This document shows, piece after piece, positions 6,249-13,413 of a DNA stretch of 15,178 nucleotides (its first letter is position 1; each line of letters starts with the position of its first letter). The notes beneath the pieces were generated by a model. It saw only the letters and a program-made list of their open reading frames with translations. It did no database searches and was not told where the DNA came from. The translations under genes were made by a program, and so were the position numbers. Origin of the DNA: JADFXI01 sp050011415 (lineage in GTDB: Bacteria; Nitrospirota; Thermodesulfovibrionia; Thermodesulfovibrionales; Dissulfurispiraceae); assembly GCA_050011415.1 (NCBI GenBank), contig JBEKJD010000104.1:1-15178 (forward strand). Direction: 5' to 3'.

Positions 6249-8138
6249 TTGGAAAAAGAAATCTCAATACACAAGCTCAATAGAGAACAGGAAGATGCGG
6301 CTAATTTTGTAAATGGTACCTGTGCCGTCATTGCCGTACCGGGATCAGGAAAGACAAAGACAATGACAGAGAGGATAGGCATTCTGGTCAAGCAGCACGG
6401 CATAGCGCCTGAGAATATTCTTGGCCTAACGTTTACGAGGAATGCTGCAAATGCTATGAGGATTAGATTGGCGCCTGTCCTTAACGAACTTGCGGACAGG
6501 GTGACATTACAAACAATTCATTCTTTCTGTCATAGCCTTTTAAGGAATGAAGGCCAAACCTTTGAATTATTGATAGGTAAGGGCCAGTTCATCTTCATTA
6601 AAAATATTATGAAGGACTTGAGAATCAAAGACCTTACTGTAGGCATGGTATTGAGGGAGATAAGTCTCGCAAAGGGTAATCTCATATCATCCGAAGAGTT
6701 CAGGACACTTTATGAGGGTGACAAGACAATGATAAAGATCGCCGATATTTATACCCAATACGAACAGGAAAAGGACAGACGGCTGCAGATGGATTTTGAT
6801 GACCTCTTAACCGAGTCATATATGCTGCTTACCGATAAGCAGGATATCAGGGATAGGTATAGGGAAACCTATAAGCATATCCTTGTCGATGAATTCCAGG
6901 ACACCAATCCGGCGCAATTGGAACTGCTCAAAGTTCTGATCGACGAGAAGTCTTTAGGCAATGGATCGAGTTTCTGGGTCTGTGGAGATGATTGGCAAAG
7001 TATCTATGCCTTTATGGGCGCATCCGTAAGCAATCTGCTCAAGTTTAAGGAGATGTTTCCTGACTCGAAGCAGTTTGTCCTGAATCTGAATTACAGATCG
7101 ACTCCACAGATACTCAAAGGATGTCAAAACCTCATCACGCACAATATTAAAAAGATTGATAAAACCCTTACCACAAATAATGACAACGGCGACGATATCA
7201 TATTCCTCGAATGCTCAACAGAACAGGATGAGGCCCTGAATATCGTAACCGAGATCAAAGACCTTGTGGAAAGCAGAGGTTATGCCTACAAGGACATAGC
7301 AATCCTTTATAGGGCGAACTTTCAGAGCCGCGTAATCGAAGAATCATTCTCGGAGCATAAGATACCTTATCACATTGAAAACGGTATGAACTTTTATCAA
7401 AGACATGAAATAAAGGTTCTCCTTGATTACATGAGGCTTATCAACTCTCCGGAGACAGATGAAGGCGACGAGGCGCTTCTCCACGTTATCAATATCCCTA
7501 ACCGTTACCTGGGAAGGACATTTGCAAACGAGCTTCAGGATCATGCTGCAAAGAAAGGGATACATCTTTATCAGGCGTTGAAAGAGACAAGGAGCAAGGT
7601 ATATTACATCAAGAAATCGGTGAAGGAATTTATCGAGTTTATGGACCCTCTCATTGCTGATTCAAAAAATATCGAGCCCTCGGAACTGATCTATATTCTA
7701 AGAACCTCTCTTGATTATGACAAATACGTTACCGAAGACGATATGCCGAGTCCCGATGATGTCAAAATTGCCAATCTCAATCAATTGCAGATCGCTGCCA
7801 ATAAGTTAAGTGATATCGATTCCTTTATCAAGTATACCGAGACGTTTGATAGCCAGGCGTCCAATGACGATGAGGGAGTATCACTTATGACCATCCATAA
7901 GTCAAAAGGCCTGGAATTTCCTGTCGTATATTTGATAGGGATGATCGATCTGATAATGCCGACCAAGAGAGGAGACATTGAGGAAGAAAGGAGGATATGC
8001 TTTGTAGGTATTTCGCGGGCCATGAAATTGTTATATCTGTGTCATTCGCAGACCTATCTTGGCCAAAAGGTAAGGAAGTCTATATTCCTTGAAGAAATTC
8101 AAGGCTTGAAAATCAGACCAATTAAAGGAGGACAATAA
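6249..8138 (+). CDS. UvrD/Rep-family superfamily 1A DNA helicase
   Basis: A 629-aa helicase if read from TTG at 6249, which has AGGAGG 8 bases upstream; a GTG at 6228 would add 7 residues but has no such site. All SF1A motifs are present: Q motif (LNREQEDA), Walker A (AVPGSGKT, Lys35), Ia (LTFTRNAANAM), II (ILVDEFQDTNPAQ), III (GDDWQSIYAF), IV (LNLNYRST), V (MTIHKSKGLEFPVVY) and VI (EEERRICFVGISRA). Length matches Rep/UvrD without a fused nuclease domain. Such enzymes move 3' to 5' on single-stranded DNA using ATP. Its position directly after the RecB-like nuclease suggests a split helicase-nuclease. The final part carries a GGAGG site for the next gene, 2 bases on. Confidence 0.93.
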   Translation: MEKEISIHKLNREQEDAANFVNGTCAVIAVPGSGKTKTMTERIGILVKQHGIAPENILGLTFTRNAANAMRIRLAPVLNELADRVTLQTIHSFCHSLLRNEGQTFELLIGKGQFIFIKNIMKDLRIKDLTVGMVLREISLAKGNLISSEEFRTLYEGDKTMIKIADIYTQYEQEKDRRLQMDFDDLLTESYMLLTDKQDIRDRYRETYKHILVDEFQDTNPAQLELLKVLIDEKSLGNGSSFWVCGDDWQSIYAFMGASVSNLLKFKEMFPDSKQFVLNLNYRSTPQILKGCQNLITHNIKKIDKTLTTNNDNGDDIIFLECSTEQDEALNIVTEIKDLVESRGYAYKDIAILYRANFQSRVIEESFSEHKIPYHIENGMNFYQRHEIKVLLDYMRLINSPETDEGDEALLHVINIPNRYLGRTFANELQDHAAKKGIHLYQALKETRSKVYYIKKSVKEFIEFMDPLIADSKNIEPSELIYILRTSLDYDKYVTEDDMPSPDDVKIANLNQLQIAANKLSDIDSFIKYTETFDSQASNDDEGVSLMTIHKSKGLEFPVVYLIGMIDLIMPTKRGDIEEERRICFVGISRAMKLLYLCHSQTYLGQKVRKSIFLEEIQGLKIRPIKGGQ

Positions 8139-8140
8139 CT

Positions 8141-8599
8141 ATGCCATATCAAGTCATTCATTTCAGAGATTCAGAGAAACTTCTGAAGAAGAAAAAGATG
8201 GAAAAGGAAATCAGCGAGGCTCTTGATTTCATCGATAATGCCATTTATGGTGCTCATAACAAGGGCGAACTTCTCAAACAGGCGTTGAAGGACATAGGCT
8301 GGAGGAACAATGGAAACCTCAATTTCTTCGATGACAGGAGATATCAATACAAGGGCGTCAAAAATAAGATAGGGATCGAGTCCAATTTCTGTTTCTACGA
8401 ATTTATCCTTGAAGGATTGCTCAGGCTACAGATCGGATACGATAAGGGAAAGATCGCTGCCGGCATTCTTCTCTTGAATAGTCTCAGAAGCAAAGCCAAC
8501 CCTCATGGCAACATTGTTCAAATAGCCAGCCGTGATATCGAGAATCTTTATCCAACAATATCGCTTCCGGTAACGGTTGTCTTGTTCGACCTCAAATAG
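8141..8599 (+). CDS. BglII-like restriction-endonuclease-fold protein (tentative)
   Basis: A 152-aa protein coupled to the helicase gene (2-bp gap, GGAGG 9 bases before the ATG). The segment GVKNKIGIESNFCFYEFILE followed by a LLRLQIGYDKGKIAAGILLL strand-helix-strand pattern resembles the core of BglII-family endonucleases, where a Glu-X-Gln/Asn pair (here Glu80-Ser-Asn82) and an upstream Asp (Asp64 or Asp65 in FFDDRRYQY) bind metal. The end, PTISLPVTVVLFD, also fits that fold. No methyltransferase lies beside it, so a classical restriction system is unlikely. It could be a DNA-processing nuclease of the recombination operon or an inactive relative. Assignment is from remembered family patterns and is uncertain. 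Confidence 0.5.
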   Translation: MPYQVIHFRDSEKLLKKKKMEKEISEALDFIDNAIYGAHNKGELLKQALKDIGWRNNGNLNFFDDRRYQYKGVKNKIGIESNFCFYEFILEGLLRLQIGYDKGKIAAGILLLNSLRSKANPHGNIVQIASRDIENLYPTISLPVTVVLFDLK

Positions 8600-8624
8600 C
8601 CTGTCATTAAGTTCCAGCCCTAAA

Positions 8625-8642
8625 GATTTAACCTGTTAAATC
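8625..8642. promoter_or_regulatory. Perfect 18-bp palindrome in the operon's largest internal gap
   Basis: GATTTAAC-CT-GTTAAATC has 8-bp arms around a 2-bp centre. It lies in the 78-bp gap before the gene at 8678, just upstream of TATAAC (8647-8652), a possible -10 without a good -35. It could be an operator or activator site of an internal promoter. A looser inverted repeat (TTAAAC/GTTTAA) occurs in the next gap (9058-9080). Confidence 0.45.
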
Positions 8643-8677
8643 AACGTATAACCGTTTTAAACAAGGAGTAAACAGCT

Positions 8678-9055
8678 ATGGAGAAATATATTCTCATTGT
8701 AAAAACAGAACTGCTTGAGCATATCTGTCTCGGCATTGTCGAAGCCAATAATCCTTTTCGTGCCTTGATTGAAGGGCTCCAGTTATCGGATTGGAAGGGA
8801 TGGGAGCATGCCGAATTCTTCTGCTGCGGAGAAGATATCGCTTTACAGTTTATTCACACGAAGGGCAACTGCTGGATGGAAAATAATTACGCAGGTCTGC
8901 CGGTCTTGGCAACTTATCTGTCGAATCATAAGGGTGGCTATCTTATAGCACTGAAACTGGATGAGTTTGATAGGGTCTTTAAAGTACCGCCAGTTCCTGT
9001 AACGGTACTGTCAGAACATTTCAGATGCCATATAGAATACACTTGCAGTTCCTGA
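8678..9055 (+). CDS. Hypothetical 125-aa protein
   Basis: I do not recognise this protein. It starts at an ATG with AAGGAG 10 bases upstream and reads as a compact mixed alpha/beta protein with a beta-strand start (MEKYILIVKTELL), a tryptophan-rich middle (SDWKGWEHAEFFCCGED) and six cysteines spread over the sequence, without a zinc-finger spacing. No membrane segment or signal peptide is visible. It sits after a 78-bp gap that carries a palindrome, so it may begin a separately controlled sub-operon with the 70-aa and DUF932 genes. Similar small unknown genes are common beside DUF932 genes on plasmids and ICEs. Confidence 0.7.
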   Translation: MEKYILIVKTELLEHICLGIVEANNPFRALIEGLQLSDWKGWEHAEFFCCGEDIALQFIHTKGNCWMENNYAGLPVLATYLSNHKGGYLIALKLDEFDRVFKVPPVPVTVLSEHFRCHIEYTCSS

Positions 9056-9097
9056 AATTAAACAAACCGCTTTAGTTTAAAGCACAGGAGAAAAATA

Positions 9098-9310
9098 ATG
9101 AACGTTGAAATCGGCTTTAATATGTTTCGCTTAAGACAGATTACTGGTATTCCGCTAACGAAGCTGCCTGAGATAGCCGCTCTTATAACCTACGAGATCA
9201 TAAAAGATAATGATGATTTTAAAAGGAAGCTTATTAAGGCTCATTCCATAAGGGACCCAGAAAGGCAGATCGAGCTTGATATAAAGAAAGGCTATGAGAA
9301 GGTCGTTTAA
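9098..9310 (+). CDS. Hypothetical 70-aa protein
   Basis: A small, mostly helical, charged protein with an ATG and AGGAG 9 bases before it. It begins MNVEIGFNMFRLRQITGIPL, and the rest alternates acidic and basic stretches. I recognise no domain. It lies 42 bp after the 125-aa gene and 30 bp before the DUF932 gene in the same direction, so it is probably co-transcribed with both. Spacing, ribosome site and codon pattern support a real gene; function is unknown. Confidence 0.65.
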   Translation: MNVEIGFNMFRLRQITGIPLTKLPEIAALITYEIIKDNDDFKRKLIKAHSIRDPERQIELDIKKGYEKVV

Positions 9311-9340
9311 TAGTTTCAACAAAAAATGGAGGATAATAAT

Positions 9341-10264
9341 ATGTCGATGACAACTTTAGGCGAAGTAAGGAAGAGGATTGATGATCTTGCGCAACTCTAT
9401 ATAGACCAACTCATTAATGTTGATGACATTTCTTTTAAAGGTCTCGATGAGGTAAATATAGGCGATGAATCTTTTTACCTTAGACCGGTAGCGCAGCAGC
9501 TGATAGCAAGCAGGTTGGGAATCCCTGTTCAGTACTTGCGCAAATGTCAATCTGAAGTGCAAGCATATAATCTGAATCATTGGCTTGGACAAGAGCGCAA
9601 CGAGAAGCTTTTTATCAGATTTGACGATATGGACATACGTGCTATATTCACACCCCGATACAGACCAGTTGACAATTTTGAAATAGTGGAGACTCTTTGT
9701 AGCTTGGGATATGGATATGATCGAAAAGTTCAATGTCATCTTGATGGGGAGTTCATGTTGCTCAGTATTCCGGATAATGAAAAAGAGTTTTCTGTCAAAG
9801 GTGATACGATGTGTCCTGGCATCTCGATAAGCAACTCTGAAGTAGGTCTGGCATCATTATCTTTATCGATATTTATACTCAGGCTTGTCTGTACAAACGG
9901 CCTGATATCACAAACAGATGTGACATCCTCGTATCGTCATGTGTCGAGTAAAATACTGAAAGAGTTCCCAGATATAATGGCTAACATTACAAATGGACTT
10001 GACCTGCAGAGACGTCAAATAAAGATGTCTATTGAAAGCTGGGTAAATGAGCCGATGTCCACCATCTCAAGTTTTAACAAACAATTCCAGTTAGGGAAAC
10101 CGGAATGTGAAGCAGTCGATTGGGCGTGGCCTATGGAGCAGGGGCATGCGATGTTCAATATAGTAAACACATATACCCGCGCAGCTCAACATGGCAATCT
10201 CTCTGCCGAATCAAGCTACAAGCTGCAAAAGGTGGGAGGTACTATATTAGGCATGTTGAACTGA
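9341..10264 (+). CDS. DUF932 family phage/plasmid-like protein
   Basis: A 307-aa protein of the DUF932 (phage/plasmid-like, TIGR03299-related) group. Typical features are the early YLRPVAQQLIASRLGIPVQY region, the central LFIRFDDMDIRAIFTPRYRP strand with its conserved arginines, and the SEVGLASLSLSIFILRLVCTNGL segment with an Asn-Gly pair. The function of the family is not settled; members are frequent on plasmids, ICEs and phages near recombination genes. The ATG at 9341 has GGAGG 8 bases upstream; an ATG at 9326 in the same frame overlaps that site and is less likely. The gene closes the operon: a terminator follows at 10317. Confidence 0.85.
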   Translation: MSMTTLGEVRKRIDDLAQLYIDQLINVDDISFKGLDEVNIGDESFYLRPVAQQLIASRLGIPVQYLRKCQSEVQAYNLNHWLGQERNEKLFIRFDDMDIRAIFTPRYRPVDNFEIVETLCSLGYGYDRKVQCHLDGEFMLLSIPDNEKEFSVKGDTMCPGISISNSEVGLASLSLSIFILRLVCTNGLISQTDVTSSYRHVSSKILKEFPDIMANITNGLDLQRRQIKMSIESWVNEPMSTISSFNKQFQLGKPECEAVDWAWPMEQGHAMFNIVNTYTRAAQHGNLSAESSYKLQKVGGTILGMLN

Positions 10265-10316
10265 TGAATTATTCGGCCAGGTATTAATGGAAGTGATATT
10301 ATTGGTATCTCTGAGG

Positions 10317-10347
10317 GACAGGGTTATTATAGCCCTGTCTTCTTTTT
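10317..10347 (+). terminator. Rho-independent terminator of the recombination operon
   Basis: GACAGGG (10317-10323) pairs with CCCTGTC (10333-10339) around a 9-base loop, followed by TTCTTTTT. It lies 52 bases after the DUF932 stop and overlaps the 3' end of the convergent repressor gene, so it separates the two units. On the minus strand it lacks a T run. Confidence 0.8.
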
Positions 10348-10719
10348 GGCTTTATCTTTTTCCAGTAAATCCCTTTCAATTTTTAATAGGGTCAGATAAT
10401 GGTCAACAATGTGATCCGGCAAATCATTGAGTAAAGACAAGAGCACCTTCTTGTCGGGACGCCTTGTCTTATATGGTGTAGTAGTCTCAGAAATACGTTC
10501 ATCTTTTTCCTCTCTGAAAAGCTCGATTACTGGTACGGCTAAAGCCTCAGTGATAAGCTCAAGAGATTTTTGAGTATACTTTCTTTTGCCATGCTCCAGT
10601 TGGTTTATATAACCCTGGGAGAGATCACATTTTAAAGCAAGTTCCTCTTGTGTAATGCCTGAACCTATCCTTATTTTTCGGATGTTTTCGCCAACAACAT
10701 TGACCTTTCTTTTTTCCAT
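10327..10719 (-). CDS. XRE-family transcriptional repressor
   Basis: A 130-aa protein with an N-terminal Cro/C1-type helix-turn-helix (residues ~10-65; ITQEELALKCDLSQGYINQLEHGKR contains both helices of the motif). A Lys/Glu-rich C-terminal part with an amphipathic segment (DDLPDHIVDHYLTLLKIERD) probably mediates dimer formation. The ATG at 10719 with AGGA 8 bases upstream is preferred; an upstream TTG at 10755 adds 12 residues unlike the family. It is divergent from the beta-helix gene, 128 bp away, and that gap holds two plus-strand promoters, so it most likely represses the downstream unit. This arrangement is common for defence and toxin operons. Confidence 0.88.
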   Translation of the reverse strand: MEKRKVNVVGENIRKIRIGSGITQEELALKCDLSQGYINQLEHGKRKYTQKSLELITEALAVPVIELFREEKDERISETTTPYKTRRPDKKVLLSLLNDLPDHIVDHYLTLLKIERDLLEKDKAKKKTGL

Positions 10720-10743
10720 AGAAGTTATCCTATAGCACCCCCT

Positions 10744-10772
10744 TTGCCAATACAATTTCAGGCTGCTATATT
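10744..10772 (+). promoter_or_regulatory. Promoter P1 of the beta-helix/membrane/AAA+ operon
   Basis: TTGCCA (10744-10749), a 17-base spacer, and TATATT (10767-10772) preceded by TGC, an extended -10 element. It lies in the divergent gap shared with the repressor gene. Confidence 0.6.
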
Positions 10773-10775
10773 TTA

Positions 10776-10804
10776 TTGACTCTTTTATTACACTGTGCTA
10801 TAAC
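10776..10804 (+). promoter_or_regulatory. Promoter P2 of the beta-helix/membrane/AAA+ operon
   Basis: TTGACT (10776-10781), a 17-base spacer, and TATAAC (10799-10804) preceded by TGC, again an extended -10. It is the best sigma-70 promoter in the window and lies 44 bp before the TTG start. The heptamer TGCTATA at both -10 regions (10764 and 10796, 32 bp apart) recurs inverted at 10731-10737 and may also be the repressor's half-site. Confidence 0.75.
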
Positions 10805-10847
10805 AGGTAACGGTTGACGGCACAAACGCATGTTTTAGGGAGATAAT

Positions 10848-12713
10848 TTGGCAACCATGTTTACTTTACAATTTGGCAAGGTTCAGGTCCGAAATGTTGA
10901 ACTGTTAAAACAGCACTATAACAACAGCTACCCTGATATTTTGAAATATATTCAAGGTGGGCAGCTTGCTCTTTTCTTTAACGGTATAGACCGAAAGGAT
11001 TGCAAAGACATCATAACCTCCATGAATAAACAAGAGGCGTCTCCATCCGAGATTGCGGAAAGACTTGCTGAGGTTTTGGGCATCGAAATCAAACGTCTCG
11101 ATGCCGAAAGCATTTCTGATGAATTAATATCGCCTCGGGCCGACTTAAAGACTGTTCTTGAAAGCGATAGCCCTACCAGACGCTTCCCATCAGGGACCTG
11201 GTCTTCTGATGTGTCCCTTGAAATCAAAAAAAACAAGAAAATTATTGGAGAAGGCAACAACAAAACTGTTGTGTGTATTAGCTCAGTTAATATTGATGCG
11301 CAGCCCGAAGGTATAGTTGAAATTCAAAACCTTGACATAAGAAGAAAAACGACGGATGAAAATGGGATAATCAACATTTTAGCAGGCAAGGTGTTTTTTA
11401 GAAATATCCACTTTGAGAATGTAAAGGTACTTGCGGCAGAAAACAGTGACATTGACTTTTACAATTGCGAATTCACTTATGTACCAAATGCAATTGAGAT
11501 CAGGGATGATGCCAAGGTTTATATAGGTGATAATACCAAATTTGAAAAGGTTGATATTCCGATATGTATAAAAATAAATGACTATGACTATCCAATTAGA
11601 CAAATAGAGAAATTAAGAAATAAGAGCATCTCGCGGGAGTCGGCAAAGGTGTTGCTACAAGAAGGAGAGCTAACACTTTCAAGTTATCTTGCAATTTTTA
11701 AACACCTTGAAACAAATGGGAAGTTATTAATAGACGAACCTATTGAAATCAAGGGAGAGGCGTTTTCCATTGAAAGTGATAGTGAAAAAGCACTGGTCAT
11801 TGAATCCCCCTTAAGATCAATTTTTCTTATATCAGAGGGTGGTTCACTAATCCTAAAAAATGTGGTGTTGACATACCGCGGCAAAGCGGAGCCTAAAAAA
11901 ACGGCAGCTGTGTTACATGTAACAAATGGGTCATTGGTGATGGATGGCTGTGATATCTGGTTTGGAGGGATATATGGTAATAATGCAAGCATCAGTCTTA
12001 AAAGATGTTTAATCCGGAATAATATGGCAGAGGGCATAAAAGTTATAGATTCCAAAGCAAGGATAATAGGTTGTAATATTACAAGCAATGGGATTGATTT
12101 TGTTGGTGAGTCTTGTTCCCAAGTAGCGATTGAAAAATCAGACCTTCGTATTGAAGAAACAGATATCCAAGACTCGCAAGTTAGAGGTCTGTATATAAAA
12201 GAATCTACCTTGGATGCCACCAAATGTCAAATTGTTAACAATGTAAGTACCGGCATATCCATTATTGACTCATCCAAAGCAACAATAAAGGGTTGCGATA
12301 TTAGGCAATGTGGTTGCAATATTGCCCTTGAGGTCACGGAATATGGCCAACTGAGCCTTAAAAAATCAGAGTTATGGATTGAAGAAACAAACATATCTGA
12401 CTCAAAGGACAGAAGTAATGGGCTGTATATAACAGAATCCACTCTGGAAGCTGCCAAATGTCAAATCGTTAATAATAGTGGCCAAGGGATACGTATTTGC
12501 GCGTCATCTAAAGTAAGGATCATTGGTTGTATCATAAGAGACAATAAGGCGGGACTATTTGACGATCAAATAATGATAACCGGTTCAGTAGTGCACATCG
12601 AAAACTCAGAAATATACCACCCCCAGTTGACAGGTCACTGTCTTAAGGTATATCCGGGTAGCTACGTTTCTGAAAAAAATGTTGTGAAAAATAAGTTGGG
12701 GCAGCCTGAGTAA
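10848..12713 (+). CDS. Cytoplasmic right-handed beta-helix protein with a novel N-terminal domain
   Basis: A 621-aa protein. Residues 1-~90 form a helical domain (VELLKQHYNNSYPDILKYIQ and following) of a type I cannot name. From about residue 130 to the end it is a parallel beta-helix of the pectate-lyase-like kind: repeated short strands of the form hydrophobic-X-hydrophobic with Asn/Cys/Gly turns, such as IIGCNITSNG, TIKGCDIRQCG and IIGCIIRDNK. Two ~77-residue units near residues 429 and 505 are clearly duplicated. There is no signal peptide or carbohydrate-active catalytic set, so it probably acts inside the cell as a scaffold or recognition protein. TTG at 10848 with AGGGAGA 5 bases upstream is chosen; the ATG at 10857 is too far from that site. 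It heads the operon driven by P1/P2. Confidence 0.8.
   Translation: MATMFTLQFGKVQVRNVELLKQHYNNSYPDILKYIQGGQLALFFNGIDRKDCKDIITSMNKQEASPSEIAERLAEVLGIEIKRLDAESISDELISPRADLKTVLESDSPTRRFPSGTWSSDVSLEIKKNKKIIGEGNNKTVVCISSVNIDAQPEGIVEIQNLDIRRKTTDENGIINILAGKVFFRNIHFENVKVLAAENSDIDFYNCEFTYVPNAIEIRDDAKVYIGDNTKFEKVDIPICIKINDYDYPIRQIEKLRNKSISRESAKVLLQEGELTLSSYLAIFKHLETNGKLLIDEPIEIKGEAFSIESDSEKALVIESPLRSIFLISEGGSLILKNVVLTYRGKAEPKKTAAVLHVTNGSLVMDGCDIWFGGIYGNNASISLKRCLIRNNMAEGIKVIDSKARIIGCNITSNGIDFVGESCSQVAIEKSDLRIEETDIQDSQVRGLYIKESTLDATKCQIVNNVSTGISIIDSSKATIKGCDIRQCGCNIALEVTEYGQLSLKKSELWIEETNISDSKDRSNGLYITESTLEAAKCQIVNNSGQGIRICASSKVRIIGCIIRDNKAGLFDDQIMITGSVVHIENSEIYHPQLTGHCLKVYPGSYVSEKNVVKNKLGQPE
12133..12544 (+). 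repeat. Diverged tandem duplication within the beta-helix gene
   Basis: DNA from ~12133 to 12310 is repeated at ~12361 to 12544 (offset 228, then 234 bases). Shared protein landmarks are RIEETDIQDS/WIEETNISDS, GLYIKESTLDATKCQIVNN/GLYITESTLEAAKCQIVNN and the following IIGC/IKGC turns. Nucleotide identity is high enough to see by eye, indicating a relatively recent in-frame duplication that lengthens the helix. Confidence 0.75.
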
Positions 12714-12756
12714 CTGAACAAAACGTTGTGAAGAATTAAGTGAGGATTTTTATAGT

Positions 12757-13413
12757 ATGAGTGAAGGCGAGGTAACTAAAAAAGATTTTCTGCTTAACTT
12801 TCATACTGTGCTTGCAGAGGACATACGCAAACTCGAACGAAACTTTGTTCAATTGCTCGTGCCTATTATAAGTGGTATGGCAGTCTTTGGAATGGGTATG
12901 TCAAAGTTTCTTGAATGCCAGAGCCAGATAAGTATAAACGCCGCTATTTTTTTCGCTGCTACAACATGTGGTGCCATAATATTGCTTATGATAGCTTTTT
13001 TTGCCAGCATGATTTTCGGATATACACATCGCAGTAACCAGATCATATTATCGAAAATAGAAAAAACTTTTGGTGTAATAGGGAACGGCGAAGTAGTTCC
13101 AGAAAAGTGGAACTCTTGTAATGATAAAAAATCCTTTGATCTTCCTGAAATATACAAATTTGTCCAAGTCGTTAGTATAGGGCTCATCGTGCTATGTATT
13201 TTATCATTCCTATGTATAGTTATGTATTCTCATTCGCATATTTCTGTTGACGCGAATATGCTGTTGCCCATTTCCCTGGTGATGCTCATTCCTATAGGAA
13301 TTTTCTGGAGAGCCTTGCAAGTGAAATTTCAATGGAATGGTTGCGATATGGCCTATGAAACAAAATTAAGAGAATTATGTGATGATATGCATGGAACAGA
13401 TACAAAAAAATAA
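12757..13413 (+). CDS. Four-helix membrane protein of unknown function
   Basis: A 218-aa protein with a cytoplasmic N-terminal helix (~30 residues), membrane segments near 32-50, 60-85, 135-158 and 168-188, a ~45-residue loop between the second and third helices, and a soluble C-terminal helix. I recognise no family; the layout of two helix pairs resembles small effector membrane proteins of conflict systems, but this is only topology. The ATG follows a GAGG 11 bases upstream. Its last 32 bases overlap the AAA+ gene start, so the two are translationally coupled and probably act together. A natural model is that the ATPase remodels or opens this protein at the membrane. Confidence 0.72.
   Translation: MSEGEVTKKDFLLNFHTVLAEDIRKLERNFVQLLVPIISGMAVFGMGMSKFLECQSQISINAAIFFAATTCGAIILLMIAFFASMIFGYTHRSNQIILSKIEKTFGVIGNGEVVPEKWNSCNDKKSFDLPEIYKFVQVVSIGLIVLCILSFLCIVMYSHSHISVDANMLLPISLVMLIPIGIFWRALQVKFQWNGCDMAYETKLRELCDDMHGTDTKK

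Noticed and set aside
11684..12223. A 179-codon open frame on the minus strand
   Set aside because: It lies wholly inside the beta-helix gene, has no ribosome site and reads as the antisense of the repeats.
12670..12745. A loose direct repeat GTTGTGAA...AAGT before and after the beta-helix stop
   Set aside because: The match is short, AT-rich and imperfect; it may be chance or an old duplication with no visible role.
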